A DNA stretch of 64,000 nt from Caenispirillum salinarum_A (GTDB lineage Bacteria > Pseudomonadota > Alphaproteobacteria > Rhodospirillales > Rhodospirillaceae). This document shows, in pieces, positions 17,163 to 25,265 of the stretch. Position 1 is the first letter of the stretch. Every line of letters starts with the position of its first letter. The stretch covers positions 2,356,001 through 2,420,000 of the forward strand of contig NZ_CP085224.1 in NCBI RefSeq assembly GCF_044803115.1, in the 5' to 3' direction. Under the pieces are notes generated by a model. It was not told the origin of the DNA. It saw only the letters and a program-made list of their open reading frames with translations, and did not search any database. Both the position numbers and the translations under genes were made by a program.

Positions 17163-18500
17163 TTAGCTGTTTGTGGAAAAAGAGGTGTCGGCCCGGCCCG
17201 TCACCCGCCGCTCCAGCGCCGGATAGAGCACCGCCAGCGTCAGTCCGCGCAGCCCCATGAAGGCCATGAAGGCCGCCCACAGGCCGTGGTTGCCCCACAG
17301 CGGCACCAGCGCCCAGGTCATCAGCAGATAGGCGCCCAGGCACAGGATCATCATGTTGCGCAGCGGCCGGCTTTCCGTCGCGCCCAGGTATATGCCGTCG
17401 AACTGGAACCCCCAGACGCTCACCAGCGGCATGAGGGCCGCCCACAGCATGTAGCCGGCGGCGGCCTCGCGCACCTCCGGCAGACCCGTCAACACGGCGA
17501 CCAGAACGTCGCCCAGCAGTACGTAGGCGCCCGCCATTACCACCGCCGTCCCCAGCGCCCAGATGGTGGAGGTGCGCACCGCCGCGCGCAATGTGGCGCG
17601 GTCGCGCGCGCCGACGGCACCGCCCACCAGGGTCTCGGCGGCATGGGCGAAGCCGTCCAGGCCGAAGGCGGCGAAGGTCAGGAAGTTGAGCAGCACCGCG
17701 TTGGCCGCCAGCACCACGTCGCCCGAGGCCGCGCCCCGCGCCGTGAACCAGGCGAAGGCCGACAGCAGGCACAGCGTGCGGATGAAGATGTCGCCGTTGA
17801 CCGCGATCAGCCGTTTGAGCCGCGCGCGGTCGCGCAGCCGGGCCATGTCCCACCGCCCGCCGAGGGTGCGAAGCGCCGGCGCCATGAGCAGGAACCCGAT
17901 GCCGACGCCGGCGTATTCGGCGATGACGGTCGCCAGCGCCACGCCCTCCACCGTCATGCCCAGGCCGAAGACGAACAGCAGGTTGAGGACGATGTTCAGC
18001 GCGTTGGCGCCGATCTGCTGGATCATGACGGCCCGCGCCCGACCCAGGCCCAAGAGCCAGCCGATCTGGGCGTACTGCACCAGCGCGGCGGGGGCGGACC
18101 AGATGCGGATGCGCACGTATTCCGCCGCCAGCGTTTCCACCTCGTCGGAGGCATCCAGCAGCCCCATGGCGAGCGCCAGGATGGGCGCCTGGAGCAGCCA
18201 CAGGACGGCGCCGACGCTCAGGCCGATGAGCATCGCCCGGCCCAGCACGGCCCGTGCCTCGGCTCCGTCGCCCGCGCCGATCGCCTGGGCGGTGGGGCCG
18301 GTGGTGCCCATCCTCAGGAAGCCGAAGCCCCAGTAGATGTAGCTGAACACCAGTGCCCCCACCGCCACGGCGCCGATGTACACCGGGCTGTCCAGATGCC
18401 CCATGACGGCCGTGTCCACCGCGCCGAGCAGCGGCACGGACAGGTTGGACAGGATGATGGGCAGCGCAAGCGCCCAGACGCGGCGGTGGTGGGTGGTCAT
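17163..18500 (-). CDS. MATE-family efflux transporter (DinF/NorM-like)
   Basis: 445 aa with about twelve membrane spans and the MATE internal repeat. The first half opens with LALPIILSNLSVPLLGAVDTAVMGHL, the family's first-helix pattern, and continues with GFLRMGTTGPTAQAIGAGD. These transporters expel cationic drugs or toxins using Na+ or H+ gradients. The subgroup resembles DinF. Its 3' end is 20 bp from the stop of the convergent PEP-CTERM gene. Confidence 0.9.
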   Translation of the reverse strand: MTTHHRRVWALALPIILSNLSVPLLGAVDTAVMGHLDSPVYIGAVAVGALVFSYIYWGFGFLRMGTTGPTAQAIGAGDGAEARAVLGRAMLIGLSVGAVLWLLQAPILALAMGLLDASDEVETLAAEYVRIRIWSAPAALVQYAQIGWLLGLGRARAVMIQQIGANALNIVLNLLFVFGLGMTVEGVALATVIAEYAGVGIGFLLMAPALRTLGGRWDMARLRDRARLKRLIAVNGDIFIRTLCLLSAFAWFTARGAASGDVVLAANAVLLNFLTFAAFGLDGFAHAAETLVGGAVGARDRATLRAAVRTSTIWALGTAVVMAGAYVLLGDVLVAVLTGLPEVREAAAGYMLWAALMPLVSVWGFQFDGIYLGATESRPLRNMMILCLGAYLLMTWALVPLWGNHGLWAAFMAFMGLRGLTLAVLYPALERRVTGRADTSFSTNS

Positions 18501-18549
18501 GGCCCGTGCCTAGCACGCGATGCGGCGGCGGGGCAGGGCCATTGTCGGG

Positions 18550-18969
18550 TCAGAGCAACCCCAGCTTCCTCAACTCCGCCGCCATTTCCGGCGGCGGAGG
18601 CTCCTCGCCCCTCGCGCCCTGGGGCAGGTCGCGCGGGGCGTCTTCGTCCTTGAGGTAGCGCCAGCCCTGGAAGGGCCGCTGCGACCGCGGTTCCACCGGC
18701 ACCAGCTCCGGGTCCAGTTCGATGGCGCAGAAGCCGCGGCCGTCCTCGTCCGTGCCTTCGTGCAGGCCGAGGATGCGCTGGCGCACGCGCACCAGCCGCT
18801 TGATGACCCAGTAGATGGAGCCGCCGTCCAGCACCTCCTCCGTGCGGCGGGGCGTCATGCGGGTGGTGTGGACGACGCGGCCCAGGCGCCGGGAGACGCC
18901 GGCCTGCCATTGGGCCAGCGTCTCCGGGCTCTCGGTGCCGACGGACAGCTTGATGAGGTGTAGCGGCAT
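18550..18969 (-). CDS. DUF1489-family protein
   Basis: 139 aa, soluble. Opening MPLHLIKLSVGTES and the segment GSIYWVIKRLVRVRQRILGL are features I recognise from the alphaproteobacterial DUF1489 family, whose function is unknown. The stop of the upstream phosphofructokinase gene and this ATG share one base (TGATG), so translation is coupled and the two genes form one unit. Confidence 0.75.
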   Translation of the reverse strand: MPLHLIKLSVGTESPETLAQWQAGVSRRLGRVVHTTRMTPRRTEEVLDGGSIYWVIKRLVRVRQRILGLHEGTDEDGRGFCAIELDPELVPVEPRSQRPFQGWRYLKDEDAPRDLPQGARGEEPPPPEMAAELRKLGLL

Positions 18970-20186
18970 CAGTCCTTCTTGAGGATCTTGGGGACGGGCA
19001 CGGTCCGCAGGCGGTAGGCATCGGGCATCCCCCGGCCCAGCAGCGGGCGCAGGTACAGGCGGAAGGCGTCGGTGACGTCCGTCCCGCTGTCGGCGATGAA
19101 CTCGTCGGGCATATGGCGAGTCTTCCCCGCGATGTCGATAAGCGGCGTCAGCCGGTAGTCCACCGAGTACCAGCCGGTGCGGTGGATGGTCACCGACCCG
19201 TCCTGGTCGCCGAACATGGCGAACTGCACGGCCTTCTCGCCCACCTCGCGCGCCTCGCGCTGGTCGACGTCGGACACGCAGCCGACGAAGGACCGTTGCA
19301 GATAGCCGAAGGTGTCGCCGCGCACGCGCTTGAGCCCCAGCCTGCGCTTGACCAGGTCCACCAGCAGGTCGGCCAGGGCGCCGCCGCCCAGCTGCACGTT
19401 GCCGTGGGCGTCGTGCTCGATCTCCTCGGCCAGCTTGGTGGCGATGGGCACGCCGTCGGCGTCGGCGATGCCTTCCGACACCGCGACGATGCAGCGGCCG
19501 TGCTTTTCATAGGCCGCCTTGACGTCGGCCAGGAAGCGGTCCTCGTCGAAGGCGCGCTCGGGCATGTAGATCAGGTGCGGCCCGTCGTCGGGGAACTTCT
19601 TGCCCAGCGCCGAGGCGGCCGTCAGGAAGCCCGCGTGCCGGCCCATGACGACGCCGATATAGACCCCTTTCAGCGCCGCATTGTCGAGGTTCACGCCCAT
19701 GAAGGACTGCGCCACGAACCGCGCGGCGCTGGGGTAGCCGGGGCAGTGGTCGGTGACCACAAGGTCGTTGTCGATGGTCTTGGGGATGTGGATGCAGCGC
19801 AGGTCGTAGGCGGCCTTGCGCGCTTCCTCGGCGACGATGCGCACGGTGTCGGAGCTGTCGTTGCCGCCGACATAGAAGAAATTGTCGATGCCATGCGCCT
19901 TCAGGACCTTGAAGATCTCCTTGCAGTACGCGGCATCGGGCTTGTCGCGGGTCGAGCCGAGCGCGGAGGAGGGCGTTTCAGCCACCAGCTCCAGGTTGTG
20001 CGTGGTCTCCTGGGTCAGGTCGACCATGTCCTCGTCGATGATGCCCCGCACGCCGTGCAGGGCGCCGTAGACCTGATCGACCGACCGGAACTTGCGGCTC
20101 TCCAGCACCGCGCCGACGACGGACTGGTTGATGACGGCGGTCGGGCCGCCTCCTTGCGCGACGAGAACCTTTCCGGACACGGGCAT
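18969..20186 (-). CDS. pfp: Pyrophosphate-dependent 6-phosphofructokinase
   Basis: 405 aa. The nucleotide/phosphate loop reads GGNDSSD near residue 105, with an acidic residue where ATP-using enzymes have Gly. The catalytic motif PKTIDND carries the Lys that marks PPi-using enzymes. The reaction is reversible phosphorylation of fructose 6-phosphate, so the enzyme can serve glycolysis and gluconeogenesis. The ATG at 20186 is directly abutted by AGGAG; the GTG two codons later (20180) has that site at 6-nt spacing and may be the true start. Ends in a TGATG overlap with the DUF1489 gene. Confidence 0.88.
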   Translation of the reverse strand: MPVSGKVLVAQGGGPTAVINQSVVGAVLESRKFRSVDQVYGALHGVRGIIDEDMVDLTQETTHNLELVAETPSSALGSTRDKPDAAYCKEIFKVLKAHGIDNFFYVGGNDSSDTVRIVAEEARKAAYDLRCIHIPKTIDNDLVVTDHCPGYPSAARFVAQSFMGVNLDNAALKGVYIGVVMGRHAGFLTAASALGKKFPDDGPHLIYMPERAFDEDRFLADVKAAYEKHGRCIVAVSEGIADADGVPIATKLAEEIEHDAHGNVQLGGGALADLLVDLVKRRLGLKRVRGDTFGYLQRSFVGCVSDVDQREAREVGEKAVQFAMFGDQDGSVTIHRTGWYSVDYRLTPLIDIAGKTRHMPDEFIADSGTDVTDAFRLYLRPLLGRGMPDAYRLRTVPVPKILKKD

Positions 20187-20539
20187 CTCCTGTGGCTTGT
20201 GCGGGCCGAGGTGTTTCGAGGGGGTTCAAAAAGCGTCCCGCGGGGCATCTGTCAAGACTCGGGCCACCCCGCCGGAGTCGCGTCGCCTCCGTGCCAGGGC
20301 CCTGCAGGGGCGCCGGAGACCCGAACCGGTGCGGATGAATGTCGTATAGGTCTACAGCCTATATCCTATCGCCTATAACCGCGAAATATTGAGGGATTAC
20401 CACGGCTTGACGGTGCCCGGTAACGCACCGGTCATGGAACGGTCAACCCCTCGTAAACTCTTGGTCTCTTTAGAAAAAACTTCATTTTCCTTTTCGCGGG
20501 CAAGGACATGATCTTGCCCTTGCCAAGGAGTTTTCCAGG
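20187..20539. other. Intergenic region between divergent pfp and a chemoreceptor gene
   Basis: 353 bp without a gene. It contains an AT-rich patch with repeated CCTATA units around 20355-20380, which on the minus strand gives several TATAGG-type -10 candidates for pfp. A TTGACG at 20407-20412 lies next to a small inverted repeat (CGGTGC/GCACCG). A second AT-rich patch at 20470-20495 precedes the chemoreceptor. No promoter pair with good spacing could be settled, and no RNA gene was seen. Confidence 0.4.
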
Positions 20540-22243
20540 GTGAGGGGACGACACATGCGGCTTGGAAATTTAGGACTCGGCGCCAAAATCTGGCTGCCCA
20601 TCGGCCTTCTGGCACTCGGTTTCATCGCCATCTGCGGCGTGTCGCTGGCCTTCGTGCAGGACACGCTGATGGATGACCGCCGCGCCAAGGCGCGGGCCAT
20701 CACGGAAACGGCCCACGCCATCTTCGCCCGCCACGCCGAGCGCGCGGCCACCGGCGAGGCGTCGGACGCGCAAGCCCGCGCGGCGGCCAAGGAAGCCATC
20801 CGCGCCATGCGCTACGACGGCGAGGAATACGTCTTCGTCTTCGACATGGACGGCCAGGCCGTCGTGGTTCCGCCCAAGCCCGAGCTGGAAGGCACCTCCA
20901 TGCTCCAGGCGACGGACCCCGAGGGCGTGCCCTTCGTGGCGGAGATGGCCGAGGTCGTGAAGACCGACAGCGCGGGCTTTGTCCACTACCACTGGCCCAA
21001 GGCCGGGCACGAACAACCGGTGGACAAGCTCTCCTACGTGCAGGCGTTCGAGCCTTGGGGCCTGTTCATCGGCACCGGCATCTATCTGGACGACGTGGCG
21101 GCGGTGTTCTGGAACCGCGCCATGACGTTCGCCGCCATCGCCATCGTGCTCCTGGGTGGGGTCGGCGGCCTGGCGTGGCTGATCGTGCGCGACATCTCGC
21201 GCCCCACCGTAGACCTCGCGCACCGCATGCACGACCTGGCCGACGGCCGGCTGGACGTGGAGGTGGTCGGCACCCATCGCGGCGACGAGATCGGCGAGAT
21301 GGCGCGCGCGATGGAGATCTTCAAGCAGAACGCCGCCGAGCGCGCCCGCCTGGAGGCCGAGCAGAAAGAGGCCGAGATCCGCGCCGCGCGGGAGCGCAAG
21401 GAACTGATGAACCGCCTGGCCGACGACTTCGAGCGCGCGGTGGGCGAGGTGGTCAAGTCCGTCTCCGACGCCGCCGCCGAGATGGAGGCCACGGCCACGG
21501 CCATGACCTCGACGGCCGAGGAAACGTCCCGCCAGTCCACGGCCGTCGCCGCGGCGGCGGAGGAGGCCACCAGCAACGTCGAGACGGTTGCGGCGGCCAC
21601 CGAGGAACTGTCGGCCTCCATCGGCGAGATCAGCCGCAACGTCGGCGGTGCCTCCGCCGAGGCGAAGGAGGCCGTGGGCCAGGCCGAGCAGTCCAACCGG
21701 ATGGTCCTGGAACTGGCCCACGCCGCCGAGCGCATCGGCGAGGTGGTGACACTGATTTCCGACATCGCCAGCCAGACCAACCTGCTGGCGCTCAACGCCA
21801 CCATTGAGGCCGCGCGCGCCGGCGAGGCGGGCAAGGGCTTCGCGGTGGTGGCGAGCGAGGTCAAGACGCTCGCCAACCAGACGGCGCGGGCGACGGAGGA
21901 GATCAGCCAGCAGATCGCCTCCATCCAGACCGCGACCAAGGGCACGGTCGATGCCATTCAGGGCATCGGGCGGACGATCGGGCGCATTTCCGACACCGCG
22001 CACTCCATCGCCGCCGCCGTGGAGCAGCAGGGGGCGGCGACGCAGGAGATTTCCCGCAACGTGCAGGCCGCCGCGGCGGGTGCCGGCGACGTGACCCACA
22101 ACATCGGGGGCGTGAAGGACGCCGCCGGCGAAACCGGCGCCGCCGCCGCGCAGGTGCAGATGTCGGCGTCGACGCTGGCCCACCACTCGGGCCTGCTGCG
22201 CAAGGAACTGGACCACTTCCTCAGCGGCGTCCGCGCCGCATGA
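20540..22243 (+). CDS. Methyl-accepting chemotaxis protein with single Cache sensor
   Basis: 567 aa. First membrane span about residues 17-40, a periplasmic single Cache domain (YDGEEYVFVFDMDGQAVV, then PWGLFIGTGIYLDDV) to ~185, a second span ~190-212, a HAMP domain, and a long cytosolic coiled coil with the receptor tip IASQTNLLALNATIEAARAGEAGKGFAVVA. It signals through CheA/CheW. GTG at 20540 has AAGGAG 9 nt upstream; ATG at 20555 (562 aa) is an alternative. Single Cache receptors often sense small organic acids; the ligand here is unknown. No che genes are nearby. Confidence 0.9.
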   Translation: MRGRHMRLGNLGLGAKIWLPIGLLALGFIAICGVSLAFVQDTLMDDRRAKARAITETAHAIFARHAERAATGEASDAQARAAAKEAIRAMRYDGEEYVFVFDMDGQAVVVPPKPELEGTSMLQATDPEGVPFVAEMAEVVKTDSAGFVHYHWPKAGHEQPVDKLSYVQAFEPWGLFIGTGIYLDDVAAVFWNRAMTFAAIAIVLLGGVGGLAWLIVRDISRPTVDLAHRMHDLADGRLDVEVVGTHRGDEIGEMARAMEIFKQNAAERARLEAEQKEAEIRAARERKELMNRLADDFERAVGEVVKSVSDAAAEMEATATAMTSTAEETSRQSTAVAAAAEEATSNVETVAAATEELSASIGEISRNVGGASAEAKEAVGQAEQSNRMVLELAHAAERIGEVVTLISDIASQTNLLALNATIEAARAGEAGKGFAVVASEVKTLANQTARATEEISQQIASIQTATKGTVDAIQGIGRTIGRISDTAHSIAAAVEQQGAATQEISRNVQAAAAGAGDVTHNIGGVKDAAGETGAAAAQVQMSASTLAHHSGLLRKELDHFLSGVRAA

Positions 22244-22310
22244 CGACCACCTCCGACCCGAACAATCCGATCCCATTCCCCAGCGACATCCCGTCGACGG
22301 AGAGACCGCC

Positions 22311-22811
22311 GTGACCAAGACCATGCTCGAGAACATCTACCATGACGCGCTGACGCTCATGGAAGAGATGCGCGACTACGTCCGCGAGGACGCCCGTCGC
22401 GACCGCGAGGCCCTGCCGTGGGAGGACCGGGCGGCCATCATCCAGGTCAACCGCCTGATGACCGTGCGGCTGTGCCACGCCCTGCAGCTCATCCAGGCGC
22501 ACCGGGCCCGGCTGGCGGGCGATCTGGAGGCCGGCCGGCCGCCGCGCATCGGCTTGGCGCCGGTGCCGGTGGACCGCCACGGCACCCTGCTGCCGCCGCG
22601 CCTGCTGGAACTGTGCGAGAACGCCAACCACCTGTTCGACCGCCTGCACGCCGTCCACCTCGCGATCCTGCCGGGCGAGGAAATGGACGGCTTGGACGCG
22701 CGCGATCACACGCCCATCCCGCCCACGGGCGCCCCGTCCGTGGCCGCGCTGGAGGTGCCGGAGACGGTCGCCGGCGACAACTCGGACGAAGACGAACGGG
22801 CCTACGCCTGA
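22311..22811 (+). CDS. DUF1465-like protein, possible RcdA-type adaptor
   Basis: 166 aa, all-helical in the first 110 residues. The pattern YHDALTLMEEMRDYV followed by NRLMTVRLCHALQLIQAHRARLAGDL resembles DUF1465, the family of RcdA, an adaptor that helps ClpXP degrade CtrA in Caulobacter. The resemblance is moderate and the flexible acidic tail after residue 125 fits an adaptor. The start is a GTG preceded by GGAGAG; an ATG at 22323 is possible. It follows the chemoreceptor gene by 67 bp and may be cotranscribed with it. Confidence 0.5.
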   Translation: MTKTMLENIYHDALTLMEEMRDYVREDARRDREALPWEDRAAIIQVNRLMTVRLCHALQLIQAHRARLAGDLEAGRPPRIGLAPVPVDRHGTLLPPRLLELCENANHLFDRLHAVHLAILPGEEMDGLDARDHTPIPPTGAPSVAALEVPETVAGDNSDEDERAYA

Positions 22812-22846
22812 CCGTCGCCAATCAGGTCAGAACCGGATGAGCATTG

Positions 22847-22879
22847 CGGAGGAGGCGCATCAGGAATGCGCCTCCTCCG
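22847..22879. terminator. Perfect 14-bp hairpin across the HTH gene stop codon
   Basis: The arms 22847-22860 and 22866-22879 pair perfectly (stem CGGAGGAGGCGCAT, 5-nt loop). It lies between two convergent genes and includes the last codons and stop of the HTH gene. It lacks a T tract on either side, so it may act as an RNA 3' end protector or a weak two-way terminator. Confidence 0.55.
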
Positions 22880-23078
22880 GTCCGTTGAAGTCGGTGACAC
22901 CCTGGCTGATGGCCCAGCACGCCAGCCGCACGGATTTCGGGATCTGGATGGGCTTTCCGTCGCGCTCGCCCTTCTCGTAGTACTGCACGATGCGGTGCTT
23001 GAGGCCGAGCGCCGTGGCCGCTTCCTTCTGCGACAGTTTCAGCGATTTGCGCCAGTGCTTGAATGCCTTCGGGGTCAT
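22860..23078 (-). CDS. Small helix-turn-helix (Xre/Cro-type) regulator
   Basis: 72 aa. The helix-turn-helix is LSQKEAATALGLKHRIVQYYEKG, residues ~14-36, a Cro/C1-type fold, followed by a short helix (SVRLACWAISQG). There is no effector domain. The start at 23078 has GGGGAGG at 5-nt spacing. Two copies of the palindrome CGCACAAYGTGCG lie 80-122 bp upstream of the start and are probable binding sites, suggesting autoregulation and control of the divergent 87-aa gene. It resembles single-domain phage or toxin-antitoxin regulators, but no toxin is evident. Confidence 0.85.
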   Translation of the reverse strand: MTPKAFKHWRKSLKLSQKEAATALGLKHRIVQYYEKGERDGKPIQIPKSVRLACWAISQGVTDFNGPEEAHS

Positions 23079-23156
23079 GCGGGCCTCCCCCGTGCGTCGA
23101 CAAGATCGATATTCATCCAGTCCTTGCATCATAGGCCTCCCGCGCCTTTTTCGCAA

Positions 23157-23169
23157 CGCACAACGTGCG
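23157..23169. promoter_or_regulatory. Operator 1: palindrome CGCACAACGTGCG
   Basis: Inverted repeat CGCAC-AAC-GTGCG with perfect arms in the gap between the divergent HTH and 87-aa genes. A second near-identical copy starts 31 bp to the right. The duplication at about three helical turns makes a binding site for a dimeric regulator likely; the adjacent HTH protein is the obvious candidate. Confidence 0.7.
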
Positions 23170-23187
23170 GCTTTTCCTTGAAATTTC

Positions 23188-23200
23188 CGCACAATGTGCG
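23188..23200. promoter_or_regulatory. Operator 2: palindrome CGCACAATGTGCG
   Basis: Second copy of the operator palindrome, differing from the first only in the central base triplet (AAT for AAC). The centre-to-centre distance of 31 bp puts both sites on the same face of the helix. The ATG of the divergent 87-aa gene is 109 bp downstream. Confidence 0.7.
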
Positions 23201-23309
23201 TACACTTCCAGACGTTGAATGGATGCCGTCGGCACACGCAAGACCATGCTTCCCGGCATGGCACCGCGCGACATCCCGCCCAAACGCTCTGATCAAGGGG
23301 GGTAGTGCC

Positions 23310-23573
23310 ATGGTCGCCGAAATCATTCGTCCCGCCGCCTTTTCCATCGATCCGGCGCAGGCCGGCCCGGTGCAGCGCATGCGGCTCGCCAACGCCAACG
23401 CCGCCAATGCCTTTCATGCCGTGGAAGACGGGCTGCACGACGTGACCGCAGAATCCGCCGCCGACGAACGCCGTGCGGCGGAGCTGTCCCGCCTGGCCGC
23501 CACGCTCAGCCGCCAGATGGACCGCCTGATCGAGGAAACGCGCCGCATGACCACCGTTCTGCGTGCGCAATAA
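23310..23573 (+). CDS. Small helical protein of unknown function
   Basis: 87 aa. The ATG has GGGGGG 6-12 nt upstream. The C-terminal half is strongly helical and charged (ADERRAAELSRLAATLSRQMDRLIEETRRM), consistent with a coiled coil; there is no signal peptide or membrane span. I do not recognise a family. It is divergent from the small HTH gene, with two operators between them, and is followed by a strong hairpin, so it forms a self-contained transcription unit. Confidence 0.65.
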   Translation: MVAEIIRPAAFSIDPAQAGPVQRMRLANANAANAFHAVEDGLHDVTAESAADERRAAELSRLAATLSRQMDRLIEETRRMTTVLRAQ

Positions 23574-23602
23574 CGGCCCCGACCGCTTCGACCATATCAA
23601 TG

Positions 23603-23644
23603 CAGCCGGAAGCCCGTCCCATTTCAGGGGCGGGCTTCCGGCTG
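23603..23644 (+). terminator. Strong hairpin after the 87-aa gene
   Basis: An inverted repeat with ~17-bp arms and one mismatch (left arm from 23603, right arm to 23644, loop ATTTCA; arms contain CCGGAAGCCCG/CGGGCTTCCGG) starts 30 bp after the stop codon at 23573. No T tract follows, so it may be a Rho-assisted or RNA-stabilising structure. Confidence 0.6.
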
Positions 23645-23859
23645 TATGGGCGCGTGCGTCGCCTTCGCCCGAAGTTCCGCGACGAAATGGTGAAATCCGC
23701 ACCCATTCAGGGGTTGTGCTCTGGTCACCGGCACCTAGACTTGTTAAAAGTTTTTCGCATTGCAGCATCGGCGCGCACCGCGCCACCGCAAGCGCGCGGC
23801 TGCCGCTCCGGTGAGGGGGAGTCGGCCGCGCCGAGGGGACTTTCAGCAGGAGGGCTTCC

Positions 23860-25179
23860 GTGTCCTTTTACGCCAACATGTACCAGGACAAGCTTTGCAA
23901 ACCGGCCGACGCGGCCAAGCTTGTCGAAGACGGCAACAACCTCGTCATGGGCATGGGCGCCGCCATGCCGCCCGTGCTCATGGGCGCCATCGCAGAGCGC
24001 GTCAAGGCTGGTGAGTTCACTCGCCTGCCGGTTTACTACATGCATGCCAGCGACGCCGCCGTGAAGACGCTGCTGGTGCCCGAGCTGATGGATGTGGTCA
24101 AGCCGCACCCGCTGTTCATGTCGGGCTTCGACCGCGCGCTGGCCAAGAAGGGCTACGAGGTCGGCAAGGAATACATCCACTTCGTGCCCTGCGCCTTCCA
24201 CCAGGCTGGCAAGCTGCTGACCGAGGAAATCGGCGCCGACTGCTTCATCGTGCAGGTCTCCCCCATGGACCGCGCCGGCTACTTCAGCCTGGGCACCAGC
24301 CCGGACTACGGCGCCACCGTGGTGCGCAACTGCAAGCGTCTGATCGTCGAGGTCAATCCCAACATGCCGCGCACCTTCGGCGAGTGCCTTCTGCACGTCT
24401 CCGAGGTCGACGCGGTGGTCGAGGGCGACACGCCGCTCATGGAAGCCCATCACAAGGACGCCAGTGCCGAGGACGAGAAGATCGCCGGCTACATCGCCGA
24501 GTTGATCCCCGACGGCGCCACGCTGCAGATGGGCATCGGCGGCGTGCCGAACTCGGTCATGAGCTTCCTGTCCAATCACAAGGACCTGGGCCTGCATTCC
24601 GAGCTGTTCAGCCCCGCCATGGTGGACCTGATCAAGAAGGGCGTGCTGAACGGCAAGCGCAAGAAGCTGTTCCCGTTCAAGCACGTCTACACGCTGGCGC
24701 TGGGCGATCGTGACATGTTCGACTTCATGCACGACAACCCGTCCATCGTGGGTTATCCGGTGGCCTGGGTGAACAACCCGGCGGTGATTTCCAAGAACAA
24801 CGACATGATCTCCGTCAACGGCGCCATCGAGGTGGACCTGACCGGCCAGATCGGGTCGGAGTTCCTGGCCGGCCACCAGTTCTCGGGCACCGGCGGTCAA
24901 CTGGACTTCGTGCGCGGCGCCTACGCGGCCAAGGGCGGCAAGAGCTTCATCGCCCTGCATTCCACGGCCAAGGGCGGCAGCCTGTCGCGCATCGTGCCCA
25001 AGCTGTCGGGCCCGGTCACCGATCCGCGCATGGACACCCATCACGTCGTCACCGAGCACGGCATCGTGAACCTGAAGGGCAAGTCCATGCAGGAGCGTGC
25101 CGAGTTGCTGATCGGCCTGGCCGCGCCGCAGTTCCGCGACGATCTGGTCACCGAGGCCAAGAAGCAGGGTCTTCTCTGA
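23860..25179 (+). CDS. Acetyl-CoA hydrolase / CoA-transferase family protein
   Basis: 439 aa, cytosolic. It has the two-half fold of family I CoA-transferases of the 4-hydroxybutyrate/acetate type. The second half contains LQMGIGGVPNSV and then LGLHSELFS, where the Glu after HS is the expected catalytic residue that forms the CoA thioester, and the FSGTGGQLDFVRGA block. It moves CoA between acetate and another acyl group, or hydrolyses acetyl-CoA. The start is GTG after CAGGAGG. It is monocistronic, with a long leader and its own terminator. The acyl partner cannot be assigned. Confidence 0.85.
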   Translation: MSFYANMYQDKLCKPADAAKLVEDGNNLVMGMGAAMPPVLMGAIAERVKAGEFTRLPVYYMHASDAAVKTLLVPELMDVVKPHPLFMSGFDRALAKKGYEVGKEYIHFVPCAFHQAGKLLTEEIGADCFIVQVSPMDRAGYFSLGTSPDYGATVVRNCKRLIVEVNPNMPRTFGECLLHVSEVDAVVEGDTPLMEAHHKDASAEDEKIAGYIAELIPDGATLQMGIGGVPNSVMSFLSNHKDLGLHSELFSPAMVDLIKKGVLNGKRKKLFPFKHVYTLALGDRDMFDFMHDNPSIVGYPVAWVNNPAVISKNNDMISVNGAIEVDLTGQIGSEFLAGHQFSGTGGQLDFVRGAYAAKGGKSFIALHSTAKGGSLSRIVPKLSGPVTDPRMDTHHVVTEHGIVNLKGKSMQERAELLIGLAAPQFRDDLVTEAKKQGLL

Positions 25180-25206
25180 TCCTCGTGCCGGCCACGGCGC
25201 AGACGT

Positions 25207-25246
25207 AAAAAAGGCGGCGGAGCCAATGGGTTCCGCCGCCTTTCTC
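25207..25246. terminator. Bidirectional intrinsic terminator
   Basis: A perfect 11-bp stem (25211-25221 with 25232-25242; AAGGCGGCGGA/TCCGCCGCCTT) is flanked by an A run on the left and T-rich sequence on the right. It lies between the convergent CoA-transferase and chemoreceptor genes and can serve both. Confidence 0.9.
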
Positions 25247-25265
25247 TGTCAGGGCATAAGCCGGA

